Part shown: piece after piece, positions 1 through 5,065 of the stretch
Position numbering within the stretch: position 1 is the first letter of the stretch
Layout of the letters: every line of letters begins with the position of its first letter
Assembly (NCBI GenBank): GCA_023488565.1
Contig: JAMDDZ010000069.1
Span: 1 to 5,065, forward strand
Direction of reading: 5' to 3'
Length of the DNA stretch: 5,065 nt
Source of the DNA: Bacillota bacterium
GTDB lineage: Bacteria > Bacillota > Sulfobacillia > Sulfobacillales > Sulfobacillaceae
The notes under the pieces: generated by a model
What the model was told of the DNA's origin: nothing
Database searches by the model: none
The model's input: the letters and a program-made list of their open reading frames with translations, nothing else
Program-made: the position numbers and the translations under genes

Positions 1-674
1 TCCAGGCACGTGGAGACCCTCCCTGAAAATATTCGGTCTGCCAACCGTATCTTTTGTCCTTCGGTACCGAACGAAGCGGGCGGGGCACTATAAACCAACT
101 GCTCAGCCATGATGACATTGTAGATGGCAGAAATTTGATACCAAACATCCTCACGGTTTCCCGTTTGATACCCTGCTATTCCCCCACCTCTGCCTTGGCT
201 CGCCAACACTGCTCCTGCTCTCGATAACAGAGGATCTATGGCGGGATGGTTCGGAGTACTGAACGCGGCTAGTAATTCGGGTAATTCTCGAATTCCCGCC
301 CACTGATCATAGGCCAATATCTCTATCGCATATGAGTCCCTGGCCACTTCTACGTCACCAACGGTGACGGTCACTATCAGGTGGCTATGTTCGGCTTCCC
401 CTAATTGGGAGAGGTATTGGTGCGATAATGGAAGATCGACGATGTCGAATCGTCTTGACTCGTAAGGTTCTAATCCTTCTAACCGTAGAACAAAATCGTG
501 AAGCAAAGCAGGCCCCTGGAAAATGATTTGAACTTGGGCCTTGGATGCATTGGAATAATTATGAACGGTCAGGCTGGACACCACTGGCACGTGATTATGA
601 TAGGATGCATAACTAATCGTAGACCGCAATTGGACCGAAGCGGTAATGAAGTCTTCACCATTTAAGGGATTCAA
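1..674 (-). CDS. N-terminal part of a large DUF4011-type helicase (defence-associated), cut by the window edge
   Basis: The minus-strand frame is open from a stop at 705-707 to the window edge, giving 224 codons with no internal stop. I recognise it as the N-terminus of the DUF4011/DUF3320 superfamily 1 helicase family, whose members usually exceed 1,000 residues. Residues about 13-117 look like a beta-sandwich domain (HNHVPVVSSLTVHN at 27-39). A transglutaminase-like region follows, with EILAYDQWAGIRELPELLAAF near 118-138, PNHPAI at 141-146, PPASF at 198-202 and TCL(D) at the edge. The family has TCLDLALL at that point, so the D is inferred from the cut codon. The frame has no ATG until residue 189. 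I chose TTG at 674 because AGAAAAGAG lies 8 bases upstream and the length before the first conserved strand suits the family. Helicase motifs lie outside the window. Members are known or suspected anti-phage proteins; whether this copy is intact further on is unseen. Confidence 0.8.
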   Translation of the reverse strand, partial: MNPLNGEDFITASVQLRSTISYASYHNHVPVVSSLTVHNYSNASKAQVQIIFQGPALLHDFVLRLEGLEPYESRRFDIVDLPLSHQYLSQLGEAEHSHLIVTVTVGDVEVARDSYAIEILAYDQWAGIRELPELLAAFSTPNHPAIDPLLSRAGAVLASQGRGGGIAGYQTGNREDVWYQISAIYNVIMAEQLVYSAPPASFGTEGQKIRLADRIFSGRVSTCL

Positions 675-682
675 CTGGTCAT

Positions 683-691
683 CTCTTTTCT
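683..691 (-). promoter_or_regulatory. Ribosome-binding site supporting a TTG start
   Basis: AGAAAAGAG on the minus strand ends 8 bases before TTG at 674. An ATG at 682 in another frame reads only three codons before a stop, so it is not the start. The site is weaker than AAGGAGG, but it decides between TTG and the absence of any ATG. Confidence 0.45.
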
Positions 692-698
692 GATGTCG

Positions 699-727
699 AT
701 TAAGTCACAACCGTAATTTTTATGCAA
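699..727 (-). promoter_or_regulatory. Possible promoter of the DUF4011-type helicase gene
   Basis: On the minus strand TTGCAT (722-727) is followed after exactly 17 bases by CTTAAT (699-704). The latter is preceded by TGA, which fits an extended -10 pattern. The -35 matches consensus at three of six bases and the -10 at four of six. The surrounding 690-790 is clearly AT-rich. A transcript would begin near 692, leaving only a short leader that holds the AGAAAAGAG site. This is a weak match in AT-rich DNA, so a chance occurrence is quite possible. Confidence 0.3.
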
Positions 728-829
728 TGGGCATGGGAATCTCTGCAACATGTTCTATTCTAATTTGGTTATTGCTTCTATTGAACCTCGTTTGCCACCG
801 CATTTCCAGTCCCATCCAATGGTCTGTCT

Positions 830-1136
830 TCATAGACCTATGAATACGTGCTCAAATGCTGATACGTCTTCTGGAAACCGCACGGTGTCAATGGTCCCGG
901 AGTGACAATTTCTTTTCGAGCTTACAACTACGTTCGAACCGATTGCTACTACATCGAACTCATCTGGTGTCGCTTCGGGCCGATATGAAATCATGAGATT
1001 CGAGAGGATAATCCATTCTCCACCACTCGGTCGCATTCAACGTGTTACGAATTGCACTGCTGGCCTTTTCTTCGTTGTCGGTGACAAAAATTCCGCACGG
1101 AATGCAATTAGTGTTTTTGTGCAACATGTCAGACAT
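830..1136 (-). pseudogene. NERD-like nuclease domain fragment, frameshifted
   Basis: The start is ATG at 1136 with AGGAGAG (1143-1149) six bases upstream. The first frame gives MSDMLHKNTNCIPCGIFVTD and then NEEKASSAIRNTLNATEW, but runs out at 960. From about 1040 a second frame gives GEWIILSNLMISYRPEAT, DEFDVVAIGSNVVV and SGTIDTV, ending at TGA 830-832. Joined by one shift between about 1050 and 1018, these match the NERD pattern: an amphipathic helix, a W-[IV]-[IL]-L strand, an E/D-x-D acidic strand, VVV, then an SG-I turn. At the place where the family has ExK there is SSKR, so the catalytic Glu appears lost. The fragment is about 100 residues. NERD domains often head larger kinase or helicase proteins or stand alone in defence loci. 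The assignment is from pattern memory only. Confidence 0.5.
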
Positions 1137-1760
1137 TAGCATCTCTCCTACCGCTGACATTGGGGACATCAGTCCGATTTATCCACGCAATTACGTCTTG
1201 GCCAAAGAAACCCTTTCCCCTGAGAGAATTTCGCAATTGCCCCGGGGCAGATGCCGATCATAAAATTATGTCATTCCCCGACATGGTTAATAACCGGATG
1301 GAATGCGCCCAGATTCCGAATCCTAAATTAGACCAGCATGATTCCAACCAACATGACGAAATCGATCCCCTCGCATCGTCCGATACATTGAGAATCCCAT
1401 AGGCGTGCCATCTATCGAATTCACGTTCGACCATTGTCGATGGGGCACCAGTCTATTTAAAATGCACCGCGTCAAAAATGCCTTCTCGTGTGATCTTACA
1501 GTTCTCCCGCTCCCACAAGATTGCCAGTCCCGACGTTTTACCGGTAAAGCAAATATATAACCGCCTCTAAACAGATCCATAAAGAATCCAAGAACTACTC
1601 CCGCCAACTTCTCCGCCCATTTCCCAAGATAAGATTTTATCCTTTATCGCACGCTGTTCGGAGGCGTAGGTCCTTGATTCACAATTCCATGCGCTATATC
1701 GAATACGTTGGAATTCGAGCGACTGACGTCTATGAAGTGCTGTATGGCCAAATTGCCCAT
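1129..1760 (-). pseudogene. Degraded unrecognised gene with a possible winged-helix segment
   Basis: I do not recognise this gene. The first part, from ATG 1760, reads MGNLAIQHFIDVSRSN, then FDIAHGIVNQGPTPPNSV. It meets TAA at 1644-1646 and continues in the same frame as RIKSYLGKWAEKLAGVVLGF. After a frame change near 1570 a second frame runs to TGA 1129-1131 with only two stops, at 1453-1455 and 1258-1260. It includes WERENCKITREGIFDAVHF, TGAPSTMVEREFDRWHAYG, ILNVSDDARG and, at the end, GKGFFGQDVIAWINRTDV. The stretch from TREGIFDAV to ILNVSDD resembles a winged helix-turn-helix (helix, turn, recognition helix, G-I-L wing), which is an inference. Three in-frame stops and one shift over about 210 codons mean it cannot make a full protein. 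The start at 1760 has no clear ribosome-binding site, so the true 5' end may differ. Confidence 0.45.
1143..1149 (-). promoter_or_regulatory. Ribosome-binding site of the NERD-like gene, inside the preceding gene
   Basis: AGGAGAG sits six bases before ATG at 1136. That ATG overlaps the TGA stop (1129-1131) of the preceding degraded gene in the arrangement ATGTCTGA. Such overlap is typical of translationally coupled genes and supports both reading frames having once been real genes in one transcript. Confidence 0.55.
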
Positions 1761-1832
1761 GACTTGGCGACGCTATTGGGCACGGCTGCAGCAAGACCAT
1801 GCCGTATAAGGCGAGTCGCCACTCGATGGCGT

Positions 1833-2444
1833 TTAACTTGATCCCTCTAATCCAAAGGCGGAATTACCCCGATCGTCGCCGGCTCTCCCGCCCATGATGG
1901 TGACCACCAACGGCCATGACGAGAGCAGCGTAACGCTCTCACCAGGTTCCGACCCAATCGTTGGCCCAAAGGATAGCCGACCACGCAGGTCCATCGCCAT
2001 TGCCACCGTATGAGGTCAGATCCTCCGACTGTTAGTCGCTGTAATATACATCCGGGGCCGGATGCCGAACATCTGGAATCTCGATACCGGTAGCGTGCAC
2101 CGGAGTTCGCACACGTTGTGATAGACCTGCCCCGCATAACGCGCAATCAGGGCGGCCGTTTCGTGATTTTGGATCGCCAACGGGATTGGACGGCGGGAAA
2201 TTTCACACTGAATCGGTGCCAACGCCTCCTGGGCCGTCATCGTCGTCCACCCGGTGGTCCCGCTGCCCCCAGCATCGCGTTGCGGCAGGCGGTGTCCCTA
2301 ATCACTGATCTCCGGTTTCCGGACGCATGCTCAAACTGTCGTGTTAACCTCTTTTCCCTTAGAATTTTCGATGTTTTCGCGACGCGCCGCCCGGGGAGGC
2401 TATTTTCCCACAATCTGGGTGCTTCTATAACAATCGGCGTCCAT
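1833..2444 (-). pseudogene. Degraded unrecognised gene directly downstream of the S41 gene
   Basis: A well-placed GAGGAG (2454-2459), nine bases before ATG 2444, lies just after the S41 peptidase gene. One frame runs from this ATG to TAA 1833-1835, broken by stops at 2400-2402, 2331-2333, 2298-2300 and 2016-2018. The portion after 2298 looks most protein-like. It includes DAGGSGTTGWTTMTAQEAL, RRPIPLAIQNHETAALIARY, RFQMFGIRPRMYITATN and, past the 2016 stop, LRGRLSFGPTIGSEPGES, VTLLSSWPLVVTIMGGRAGD. G and C are frequent at third positions in this frame. I do not recognise the family. Other frames of the same strand are open over shorter stretches, so additional frameshifts are possible, especially in 2298-2400, where an alternative frame is open for about 65 codons. 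At best an S41-linked partner that has decayed. Confidence 0.4.
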
Positions 2445-2453
2445 TATTTTGAT

Positions 2454-2459
2454 CTCCTC
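2454..2459 (-). promoter_or_regulatory. Ribosome-binding site of the degraded gene after the S41 gene
   Basis: GAGGAG on the minus strand stands nine bases before ATG 2444, which opens a frame of only 14 codons before a stop. The strong site in front of a broken frame suggests the gene began here when intact. Confidence 0.45.
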
Positions 2460-2539
2460 ACCATTTTAAACCGAACCACCTCACGCCATCATTGGAGAGT
2501 TTTACTATCGCTGGAAAAGAATCGGTCTACGTCACTTGC

Positions 2540-4078
2540 CTACCACCGGCCCGAGCGGATAGTGTCCAAGGCAAGCCTTACTCCGGCGGCTGGGTCAAAC
2601 TGATAAGCTAGTAGTTGGTCGTAGGTTAACGTCACGTCCGGCTCCAGATGGCGCACCTGGGGATCGAGCCGGGGGAGTGCCATGCTTCGTTTGAAAGAAA
2701 CGGTCCCGGCGAGCCCCGAATGCGGCAGTGTAAACCGCAGGATGTCGATGAAACAGTTGGGTGCCTGCGCAGACGGCACCCCGACGTGATAGGCCCCCAG
2801 AGCCTTCAGGGTCAGCACGATGTCAAAGCCCGCGCTATAGGTCCGGGCGCTGGTCACCACCACGACCCGCGGGCGCCACCCCGGCAAGTCCTGCACCACC
2901 TCCTGAAAGGTGGGAACCTCCGTCATCCATGCGTCGGTTGCCGGTCGCTCACCCAATCCGCGTCCCTGTCGCACTCGCCAGGCGCGTTCCTCGGAAAAGT
3001 CGTAGCCACCATGCCCCCAATCCCCCTCCGGGATCTGTCCATAGTTTTGCGCATACAACGGCGAGTATCGCGGAATCTGGTATCCGGTATCGACAGTCCT
3101 CAATGCCTCGGGTCCAAAAAACGTCCATCCCAGCATGTCGGCCAAGACCGATTGGCCACCTGTGGATTCGGTCAGATCCACAATCAACCACGGGGTCTGG
3201 GCGCGGGCCATGGCGTCGAGGCAGTCGTGGAGAATCGGGGTGGCGGCGGGCACCTCGGCGATAAAAGTCTGCAAGACGATTTCCGTGGGCTCGACTTCGG
3301 GATGGACCTCGCCATACCAGCGGCGCACAGCATCGTGATAGCCGGAATGCCACCAGACTTCTGCGGCTTCCCGATACCGCGTCAGGCGCCCAACACGCAG
3401 GATCGCCACGTGGAGGTTCTCATCCGCAAACCCCCAGCCGATTTTCGTGGGTCCGACGGACGGTATAGCCACTGCGGACGGCGCAGCCCATCCGCTCCCG
3501 CGCGGTCCCTTAAGCCAGTGAATGGGGACTGTGTGCTCTGTTCCATCCCCTCCTCGCAGTGTCCATGTCACCCGACTTAGTTCGTGTTGCCCTAGTACCT
3601 CAACTAAGCGATCCGGTGTCTCCAAGGCATCGGCCAGGCGACACCAGACATGGACCTGGTTATCACAACCCCAGAGCCGCTCGACGGTCACCGCCAACTG
3701 GTCCACCGGCACATCATTCACCGCCTCCAGGCGGGTTCCCATGAGCGGTCGGAACTCGGACGAATAGACACGCCCGATCACCAGACCATCCGCCATCACA
3801 TCAAATGCCACGGCGAGATGCCGGGAGGGTGCAGCCGTCATGTCATGGATGGCGGTATGCCCATCGCGGAGAGCAGCCACCAGGGGGCGTAGGAGACGCA
3901 GATAATCGGTTGTCCCGAGATGGTCCGGCAGGGTACGTTCGATCTCATCCGCCAGCCGATAGAAATTCACCGCGCCGCCGGTGCCGGCAAAGGGATCAGG
4001 ATGGGACTCCACAAGTAATTGGACGAGATACGCCAAGTCCGCTTGCATGTCCATTTTCGTGAGTGTAGGGATATTCAT
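2540..4078 (-). CDS. S41-family peptidase-like protein, 512 residues, probably cytoplasmic
   Basis: This is the only clearly intact gene. The order of features fits the S41 (C-terminal processing / tricorn-like) serine peptidase family. An N-terminal helical region covers residues 12-76, with ESHPDPF (24-30) and RDGHTAI (71-77). A PDZ-like or linker segment follows near 110-135 (LMGTRLEAVNDVPVDQL). The catalytic core holds a WLIVDLTESTGG strand and loop (297-308), VVVVTSARTYSAGFD (405-419) and LPHSGLAGTVSFKR (451-464), and ends in EPDVTLTYDQL (479-489). Ser415 in TYSAG matches the family nucleophile. I cannot name the second catalytic residue, so peptidase activity is inferred, not shown. There is no signal peptide or membrane helix, although many relatives are exported. 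The first ATG is chosen over Met9 because GAGGTG lies seven bases upstream. Its GC is well above that of its flanks. The decayed frame at 2444-1833 follows closely in the same direction. Confidence 0.88.
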   Translation of the reverse strand: MNIPTLTKMDMQADLAYLVQLLVESHPDPFAGTGGAVNFYRLADEIERTLPDHLGTTDYLRLLRPLVAALRDGHTAIHDMTAAPSRHLAVAFDVMADGLVIGRVYSSEFRPLMGTRLEAVNDVPVDQLAVTVERLWGCDNQVHVWCRLADALETPDRLVEVLGQHELSRVTWTLRGGDGTEHTVPIHWLKGPRGSGWAAPSAVAIPSVGPTKIGWGFADENLHVAILRVGRLTRYREAAEVWWHSGYHDAVRRWYGEVHPEVEPTEIVLQTFIAEVPAATPILHDCLDAMARAQTPWLIVDLTESTGGQSVLADMLGWTFFGPEALRTVDTGYQIPRYSPLYAQNYGQIPEGDWGHGGYDFSEERAWRVRQGRGLGERPATDAWMTEVPTFQEVVQDLPGWRPRVVVVTSARTYSAGFDIVLTLKALGAYHVGVPSAQAPNCFIDILRFTLPHSGLAGTVSFKRSMALPRLDPQVRHLEPDVTLTYDQLLAYQFDPAAGVRLALDTIRSGRW

Positions 4079-4085
4079 GGAAGCA

Positions 4086-4091
4086 CACCTC
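4086..4091 (-). promoter_or_regulatory. Ribosome-binding site of the S41 gene
   Basis: GAGGTG on the minus strand, seven bases before ATG 4078. It favours this ATG over the in-frame ATG eight codons further in. Confidence 0.6.
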
Positions 4092-4136
4092 GTGCGGCTA
4101 GTGTCGCTTGGAACTTACCCAAAGAGCGTACATTCT

Positions 4137-4149
4137 GTGTTTCAAACAC
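4137..4149. promoter_or_regulatory. Perfect 13-bp inverted repeat upstream of the S41 gene (possible operator)
   Basis: GTGTTTCAAACAC is a perfect 6-1-6 palindrome lying 58 bases before the S41 start codon, between that gene and the IS21 end. On the minus strand it contains TTGAAA, a possible -35, but I found no acceptable -10 at 16-18 bases. It could be a repressor operator; nothing else in the sequence supports that. Confidence 0.25.
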
Positions 4150-4202
4150 GAAATCCTTTCCGGCACATTCGCTCCGAAAAATGCCATAAGGTTTCGTTTC
4201 CC

Positions 4203-4534
4203 TGCGTATTTCGACCAACTTGACCACGAATTCCAGTAATTACTGACCACTCAGTCCAATAAATCCTGACCACTTTTAGGTCCCCGTATTCGTTGGTTTT
4301 GTTTGTTATAGCGGAATCGGACACGGTTGGCAAGATCTTGCGCATCGACTCCCCGAGAATGGGTACCTGATAGGCATGGTGGATCACCCGGTCGAACACG
4401 GCGTCGGCGTCCGGAAACCATTCATGCCAGCGATCATCGAGAATTGTCAGGAGGTCGCGACTTTCCTCGGCGGTGAGAGGATGGACCGCCCAGTCATCCA
4501 AAATCAGCAAATCGTAGCGTGTTAGTCTTCGTAG
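4203..4534 (-). mobile_element. IS21-family insertion sequence remnant, istB-side end only
   Basis: The segment joins the C-terminal half of an IstB-type ATPase to a typical IS21 terminus. Reading the plus strand inward from the boundary, the end is TGCGTATTTCGACC followed by repeated TGACCAC blocks, as in IS21-family termini that begin with TG and carry multiple transposase-binding repeats. The boundary at 4203 is set by that TG. The inner limit near 4534 is where IstB similarity stops. The istA gene, the N-terminal half of istB and the opposite terminus are absent, so the element cannot move by itself and no target-site duplication can be tested. Confidence 0.75.
4221..4273. repeat. Three TGACCAC repeats with exact 23-bp period (IS21 terminal repeats)
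   Basis: TGACCAC begins at 4221, 4244 and 4267. The sequence after each copy is partly shared (GAATTCCAGTAAT compared with TCAGTCCAATAAA). A diverged copy, CGACCAA, lies at 4212-4218 next to the terminus. A period of about two helical turns places the sites on one face of the DNA, as expected for binding by the IS21 transposase IstA. Confidence 0.75.
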
Positions 4535-4569
4535 ATTTTGTTTTCGTAGCTTTCCGACGTTTTTTGGTG

Positions 4570-5028
4570 TCATTCAACATTGATCTTCAGATCTGCCGAA
4601 AAGCAGCGTTCAAAAATCCCGCCCCAAAAGTTGAAGGCGCCTGGTATATATCGAGGGAGGTTGTCCCTGCCCCCTTGCAAATCATACTTGTCAATCCCGC
4701 GGTTATGGACAAAGACGCTGAGCTCCTCCTCAAGGCTCACTGCGTCAACAATCGATGACGGCGTTATCGAGCCACAATGCCTTACGTACGGACTTGACAG
4801 AGGGAGTGACGTTCTTTCCTGTACGCCATAGCGAAAATTACTAACATACGCACCCCATCCGCTGCCCCAAACGTCCGATACCACTGACTGATGATGAGAT
4901 GATAGACTCATCGGTGTGGCACGTCCTTTCCCTGTGATTTGCCAATTTTTTTCGCCGACCGGGAGGGCCACATTTTCCCAATCCATGGGAGGTTCTGAGC
5001 CCAGCAGGATCCAATATTTTAATCTCAC
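4570..5028 (-). CDS. Unrecognised protein, weakly EVE/PUA-like at its N-terminus; start probably frameshifted
   Basis: A frame of 152 codons is open from GTG 5028 to TGA 4570-4572, longer than expected by chance at this composition. The N-terminus KYWILLGSEPPMDWENVAL, then NWQITGKGRATPMSL, faintly recalls EVE/PUA-superfamily modules, which begin with a YWI/L strand followed by W-rich turns. That is a guess. Later blocks are WGSGWGAYVSNFRYG, SSIVDAVSLEEELSVFV and PRYIPGAFNFWGGIF. No membrane helix or catalytic motif is evident. The start is doubtful: AAGGAGG (5043-5049) is ideally spaced for ATG 5035 (MQGEIK), which is in the neighbouring frame. Removing one base from the four-T run at 5017-5020 would join MQGEIK directly to YWILLG. 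As written, GTG 5028 lies 14 bases from the ribosome-binding site. The stop abuts the IS21 remnant, so the C-terminus may be altered too. Confidence 0.5.
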   Translation of the reverse strand: MRLKYWILLGSEPPMDWENVALPVGEKNWQITGKGRATPMSLSSHHQSVVSDVWGSGWGAYVSNFRYGVQERTSLPLSSPYVRHCGSITPSSIVDAVSLEEELSVFVHNRGIDKYDLQGGRDNLPRYIPGAFNFWGGIFERCFSADLKINVE

Positions 5029-5042
5029 CCTGCATTGTAAAT

Positions 5043-5049
5043 CCTCCTT
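5043..5049 (-). promoter_or_regulatory. Strong ribosome-binding site, in frame with ATG 5035 and not with the long reading frame
   Basis: AAGGAGG, full complementarity to the 16S rRNA tail, lies seven bases before ATG 5035. That ATG opens a 64-codon frame ending at 4841, which is overlapped by the longer frame 5028-4570. The site marks the original start and implies a one-base frame change near 5017-5020. Confidence 0.65.
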
Positions 5050-5065
5050 CCCCTCACCATCATAT

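Larger units (their letters stand above)
4142..4573 (-). pseudogene. istB: Truncated and internally deleted istB (IS21 helper ATPase) remnant
   Basis: IstB is the AAA+ helper of IS21 transposition. Similarity covers residues 14-80 of a 143-codon open frame: LRRLTRYDLLILDDWAVHPL with Walker B LLILDD at 22-27, then EESRDLLTILDDR, WHEWFPDADAVFDRV and IHHAYQVPILGESMRK. The N-terminal domain and the Walker A loop are missing. Between DDR and WHEW (junction at 4429/4430) about 16 residues usual in the family, including the sensor-like ST-[IV]-[VI]-TSQ strand, are absent without loss of frame. Beyond about residue 100 the frame reads through the IS terminal repeats and, past 4203, into flanking DNA to TGA 4142-4144. 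The first 13 residues (MTPKNVGKLRKQN) are not IstB-like. The open frame is therefore a composite accident, not a gene. Confidence 0.75.

Noticed and set aside
1238..1249. Perfect 12-bp palindrome TGCCCCGGGGCA
   Set aside because: It lies within a degraded reading frame with no promoter or T-run nearby. Short GC palindromes arise by chance.
1042..1402. Overlapping plus-strand frames opposite the NERD-like and upstream remnants
   Set aside because: They have no ribosome sites and no protein-like conserved segments, whereas the minus strand shows better motifs and a gene overlap.
1688..1840. Plus-strand frame beginning MRYIEYVGIRATDVYEVL
   Set aside because: It looks superficially protein-like for about 30 residues but is only about 50 codons, has no ribosome site, and lies opposite the degraded minus-strand gene. 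It could not be supported.
2049..2064. Inverted repeat CATCCGG-GG-CCGGATG
   Set aside because: It could form a hairpin, but it has a two-base loop and no following T-run, and it lies inside a protein-like stretch. It is not supported as a terminator.
2118..2603. Plus-strand open frame of 161 codons
   Set aside because: It overlaps the end of the S41 gene and the degraded minus-strand gene. It has no clear ribosome-binding site or recognisable motif, so it is best seen as a shadow.
2648..3580. Long plus-strand open frame of 310 codons, with smaller ones at 2761-3264 and 3522-4062
   Set aside because: They lie opposite the intact GC-rich S41 gene, show biased Pro/Arg/Ser/His composition, and match no family. 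Antisense open frames of this kind are common over GC-rich genes.
4079..4202. Promoter for the S41 gene supplied by the IS21 end
   Set aside because: I scanned the minus strand for -35/-10 pairs with 16-18 base spacing and found none that matched acceptably.
4212..4273. Regular repeats resembling a short CRISPR array
   Set aside because: The repeat unit is only seven bases with a 23-bp period and sits at an IS21 terminus next to istB. These are transposase-binding repeats.
4512..4549. Three copies of TCGTAG at 15-17 base spacing
   Set aside because: The hexamers are short, unevenly spaced and lie at the decayed start of the istB remnant, with no known role.

Overview
The window reads almost entirely on the minus strand. 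Strong AAGGAGG, GAGGAG and AGGAGAG ribosome-binding sites, about 50% GC, and many decaying genes fit a Bacillota chromosome, perhaps a Sulfobacillus-like acidophile. That placement is an inference from style; no marker gene confirms it. No tRNA, rRNA or CRISPR array was seen.

Layout in the minus-strand reading direction, from high to low coordinates. (1) 5035-4570: an unrecognised reading frame whose N-terminus faintly resembles EVE/PUA-type modules. Its best ribosome-binding site and ATG lie one base out of frame with the body, so the start looks frameshifted. (2) About 4534-4203: an IS21-family remnant. It holds the C-terminal half of an IstB ATPase, with an internal deletion, followed by the element's terminal end with three TGACCAC repeats exactly 23 bp apart and a TG terminus at 4203. 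(3) 4078-2540: the only clearly intact gene, a 512-residue S41-family peptidase-like protein with no signal peptide and higher GC than its surroundings. (4) 2444-1833: a degraded reading frame with a good ribosome-binding site but four in-frame stops. (5) 1760-1129: a second degraded gene with a possible winged-helix segment, whose last codons overlap the next gene. (6) 1136-830: a frameshifted fragment resembling the NERD nuclease domain. (7) 674-1: the N-terminus of a large DUF4011-type (DUF4011/DUF3320) helicase, starting at TTG and cut by the window edge.

The NERD-like fragment and the DUF4011-type helicase are both families common in anti-phage defence neighbourhoods. With the IS21 scar and the decaying genes between, this looks like the eroding flank of a defence island. 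The helicase is the one defence-type gene that is open as far as it can be seen. How the S41 protein relates to the rest cannot be decided from this window.
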